Source: Acidiphilium iwatense (GTDB lineage Bacteria > Pseudomonadota > Alphaproteobacteria > Acetobacterales > Acetobacteraceae). Taken from it: DNA of 54,819 bases. Location of the stretch: the NCBI RefSeq assembly GCF_021556475.1, contig NZ_JAKGBZ010000023.1:1-54819 (forward strand), given 5' to 3'. The position numbers and the translations under genes were made by a program. Positions 52,877-54,819 of the stretch are shown one piece after another (positions within the stretch are counted from its first letter, which is position 1; every line of letters starts with the position of its first letter). The notes beneath the pieces were generated by a model, which searched no databases, was not told the origin of the DNA, and saw nothing but the letters and a program-made list of their open reading frames with translations.

Positions 52877-52924
52877 TTAAGCTATTGCTTATCTATTTGG
52901 GCCATGATACTAAAGCATATGCTT
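52877..52924 (+). promoter_or_regulatory. Promoter and two palindromic operators of the arsR-like gene
   Basis: Two related palindromes are AAGCTATTGCTT (52879-52890) and AAGCATATGCTT (52913-52924), 34 bp apart centre to centre. A promoter TTGCTT (52885-52890), a 17-bp spacer and TACTAA (52908-52913) lies between them. The second palindrome covers the ATG at 52919, and the predicted transcription start coincides with it, so the message may be leaderless, as for the arsR at 4549. Confidence 0.65.
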
Positions 52925-53275
52925 AACCAATTATCGCCGCTTGATGTCGCGTTTCAGGCGCTCGCCGACCCGACCCGGCGGGCGATGGTCGAACGCCTGT
53001 CGCGCGGCCCGGCTTCGGTCAGCGAACTCGCACGTCCGTTCGCCATGTCCCTGCCGGCGGTGATGCAGCATCTGGCCTTGCTGGAAGGCTCGGGGCTGGT
53101 GGTCTCGGAAAAGATCGGCCGGGTCAGGACCTGCCGGATCGAGCCACGCGCGCTGAGCCTCGCGGAAGACTGGATCAACGCCCGGCGCACCGCGTGGGAA
53201 CGCAGGCTCGACCGGCTGGGCGATTATCTCGAGGAGCTGAAAAACAATGGAGACGACAATGCTTCAGGCACATGA
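52919..53275 (+). CDS. ArsR-family winged-helix regulator
   Basis: A 118-residue ArsR-type regulator: ALADPTRRAMVERLSRGPASVSELARPFAMSLPAVMQHLALLEGSGLVVSEKIGRVRTCRIEPRAL with HTH at about 33-60. It has no metal-binding cysteine motif, so it belongs to the non-metal subgroup that usually sits with SRPBCC genes. The start is ATG 52919 inside the second operator; ATG 52904 is possible. Its last 29 bp overlap the next gene, so the two are coupled. Confidence 0.88.
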   Translation: MLNQLSPLDVAFQALADPTRRAMVERLSRGPASVSELARPFAMSLPAVMQHLALLEGSGLVVSEKIGRVRTCRIEPRALSLAEDWINARRTAWERRLDRLGDYLEELKNNGDDNASGT

Positions 53276-54194
53276 CGACAAGACCGGCATCAAACCGGAA
53301 CCCCTGGTGATCACCCGCAATTTCGCCGCACCCCGCGCCCTGGTGTTCAAAGCATGGAGCAGTGCCGAGAACATGAAGCGATGGTTCTGCCCGGAATGCT
53401 ATACCGTTCCTGAGGCCGAGATCGATTTCCGGCCGGGGGGCGTCTGCGCCATCTGCATGCGCTCGCCCGAGGGGCAGGATTTCTGGTCCAGGGGCGAATA
53501 TATCGAGATCGCGCCGCCGGACCGGCTGGTGTTTTCCGGCACCGTCGCGGTCGGCGGCTCGCCGAAATTCAGCACCCGCACCACCGTTACCTTCGAGGAT
53601 GACGGCGCCGGAACCCGCATGAGCGTGCATCAAGCCTATGAGATTTTCGATGAGGCCTTCCTGTTCGCCGTCGAGGGCGCTTCGGAGGGCTGGCGCACCA
53701 CGCTCGACAAGTTGGAGCGGGAAGTGGCGCGCATCCAGGCCGAAGGCAGCGTGGTTCACGCGACCTTCTCGATCGAGCGCATCTACGATGCCTCGCCGGC
53801 GCGGGTGTTTCATGCGTTGTCGGACCAGGCGGTCAAGGCGCGCTGGTTCACGGGCGTCGACGGCTATACGGTGCTGGAGTGCGACATGGATGTGCGTCCC
53901 GGCGGGCGCGAGCGCGTGAAGGGACGCTGGGCGAGCGGCGTGGTCGCGACCTTCGACGCGAGTTATTTCGATGTCGTTCCGAATCGGCGGCTGGTCTATG
54001 CCTATGAGATGCAGCTCGACGAGCGGAAGATTTCGGTGTCCCTCGCTACCATGGAATTAAAGCCCGAGGGCGCGGGGACTAGGCTCGTGATGACCGAACA
54101 GGGCGCGTTCCTCGACGGCTATGACGATGCCGGCGGACGCGAGCACGGTACCGGCTTTATGCTGGACCGGCTGGGCGCATCGCTCAAGGATTAA
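53247..54194 (+). CDS. Tandem AHSA1/SRPBCC-domain protein
   Basis: A 315-residue protein made of two AHSA1-type START-like domains. Domain 1 (about 18-160) begins LVITRNFAAPRALVFKAWSSAENMKRWF. Domain 2 (about 168-310) begins VVHATFSIERIYDASPARVFHALSDQAVKARWF and contains LECDMDVRPGGRERVKGRW. Each is normally a single-domain protein of 140-170 residues, so this is a fusion. ArsR-AHSA1 pairs are a common two-gene arrangement; the ligand is unknown. It overlaps the regulator gene. Confidence 0.86.
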   Translation: METTMLQAHDDKTGIKPEPLVITRNFAAPRALVFKAWSSAENMKRWFCPECYTVPEAEIDFRPGGVCAICMRSPEGQDFWSRGEYIEIAPPDRLVFSGTVAVGGSPKFSTRTTVTFEDDGAGTRMSVHQAYEIFDEAFLFAVEGASEGWRTTLDKLEREVARIQAEGSVVHATFSIERIYDASPARVFHALSDQAVKARWFTGVDGYTVLECDMDVRPGGRERVKGRWASGVVATFDASYFDVVPNRRLVYAYEMQLDERKISVSLATMELKPEGAGTRLVMTEQGAFLDGYDDAGGREHGTGFMLDRLGASLKD

Positions 54195-54208
54195 TCCGCC
54201 GAAGACTT

Positions 54209-54237
54209 CCCGCCCCAGACCCACCAGCCGGGGCGGG
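54209..54237. terminator. Hairpin between convergent SRPBCC and tautomerase genes
   Basis: Arms CCCGCCCC (54209-54216) and GGGGCGGG (54230-54237) are perfect, with a 13-nt loop, in the 81-bp convergent gap. No U-tract follows. It probably acts as a weak or Rho-helped terminator for both genes. Confidence 0.55.
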
Positions 54238-54275
54238 CGAGGCTGGCGGCGGCTCGGGCGGCGAACTGCGCCGGC

Positions 54276-54680
54276 TCAGATCGTCGGTGCAAGACCGGGT
54301 GCGAGCTGAGACAGGCCATGTGCAAACGACCAATCAATTCGCTCGTTTTCACGCAGCACGATAAAAACGTCGTCCGGTCGCACTCCCGCATCGACGCCGA
54401 GGTGTTCGACAACGCGGCGGTAGAAGGCACGTTTCATCTCTGGCGTGCGGCCGCCGCGTAACGTCACTTCGATGAACACGATTCCGTCGGAACGGTCCGC
54501 GCCAAGATAATGGCGATCGAAGATAAGCGTACCGGGAGCATGTTCCGCATGCACCTGAAACAGGTCATCCTCCGGCACACCCTCCAACGTCTCGATCATC
54601 GCCCGGTGTACGCCTTCGCCCACGGCCTTGCGCCACCCTGCGCTTTGGCCGGAGTGATAGGACAATCTGATTAAAGGCAT
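54276..54680 (-). CDS. Tautomerase-superfamily protein
   Basis: A 134-residue protein starting MPLIRLSYHSGQSAGWRKAVGEGVHRAMIETLEGVPEDDLFQVHAEH, with the catalytic proline exposed after Met removal. The length and the sequence GTLIFDRHYLGADRSDGIVFIEVTLRGGRTPEMKRAFYRRVVEHLGVDAGVRPDDVFIVLREN match the longer (about 130-residue) tautomerase group related to malonate semialdehyde decarboxylase. The substrate is unknown. It is convergent with the SRPBCC gene. Confidence 0.85.
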   Translation of the reverse strand: MPLIRLSYHSGQSAGWRKAVGEGVHRAMIETLEGVPEDDLFQVHAEHAPGTLIFDRHYLGADRSDGIVFIEVTLRGGRTPEMKRAFYRRVVEHLGVDAGVRPDDVFIVLRENERIDWSFAHGLSQLAPGLAPTI

Positions 54681-54819
54681 ATCCTTTTTCCCTTAGTCTT
54701 ACTGTGTCACAAAATTCTTGCAGCGATTCGTTGACGCGTGTGAGTGGGTAGAGATTCTGACTCGTGGAGGCGGGTGGTGGGTCTCGAATCGAACACGCAA
54801 GGCAGCGAATCACGTCTGG

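Noticed and set aside
54764-54800. Possible tmRNA or tRNA 3' end on the minus strand at the window edge
   Set aside because: The TTCGATTC loop and CGCCTCCA-like tail resemble an ssrA end, but the T stem does not pair and the rest lies outside the window or is absent. It may be an old attachment-site scar.

Overview
This window looks like chromosomal DNA of an alphaproteobacterium, most likely an Acetobacteraceae member (Rhodospirillales). The basis is high GC with strong G/C third positions, an alphaproteobacterial cytochrome oxidase block (ctaD-ctaB-coxF-ctaE-surf1), glcDEF, petABC followed by mtnP, and the pyrH-frr-uppS-cdsA-dxr-rseP run. Two perfect parS sites (7644..7663 and 39742..39761) suggest it lies in the origin-proximal part of the main chromosome. 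The family-level assignment is inference.

Layout. 1-4486: end of a cytochrome c oxidase operon (the usual Cox11 gene is absent) plus SURF1 and an M32 carboxypeptidase. 4514-5417: arsR-arsI organoarsenical couplet. 5617-8572: divergent GntR and LysR regulators, a parS site and hemF. 8730-12133: petABC and mtnP; the Rieske protein and cytochrome b are strongly atypical. 12171-17577: small accessory genes, including a frameshifted DUF4160 gene, an NCS1 permease, a DUF4188/TetR pair, an aldolase, a cupin, a broken acetyltransferase and a GFA protein. 17592-21242: a lipoprotein, divergent epmA/epmB and two small exported proteins. 21806-26088: glcF-glcE-glcD and rpmJ. 26235-33723: a membrane protein, dat and the pyrH-frr-uppS-cdsA-dxr-rseP operon, interrupted after dxr by a 1.07-kb AT-rich insertion with a DUF3800 gene. 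33780-36906: an accessory island with a MITE-like inverted repeat pair, two unknown genes, vapBC and DUF6494. 37111-42370: ilvC, cysK, a DedA protein, parS, rsmB, tRNA-Ala(CGC), yggT and folD. 42425-49172: a lytic transglycosylase, a lipoprotein, a TetR-regulated dehydrogenase-like gene, an aldo/keto reductase and a glycosyltransferase. 49257-54680: grxD-bolA-purL-purQ, an ArsR-SRPBCC pair and a tautomerase.

How it works together. The core is housekeeping: aerobic respiration, heme, purine, isoprenoid, phospholipid and amino-acid synthesis, and translation. Over it lies a layer of structured repeats: a covarying paired-hairpin element (two copies), a second hairpin family (two copies), REP-like palindromes (four copies) and a 0.2-kb MITE.

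Most interesting are (1) a cytochrome b with neither heme bH histidine, beside a Rieske protein lacking the Ser/Tyr that raise its potential; (2) the DUF3800 unit that duplicated 26 bp of the dxr 3' end and kept the Dxr C-terminus intact; (3) the covarying paired-hairpin repeat; and (4) ArsR genes whose operator appears to overlap the promoter and the start codon of a leaderless message. All coordinates and motifs were read by eye. No database search was run.
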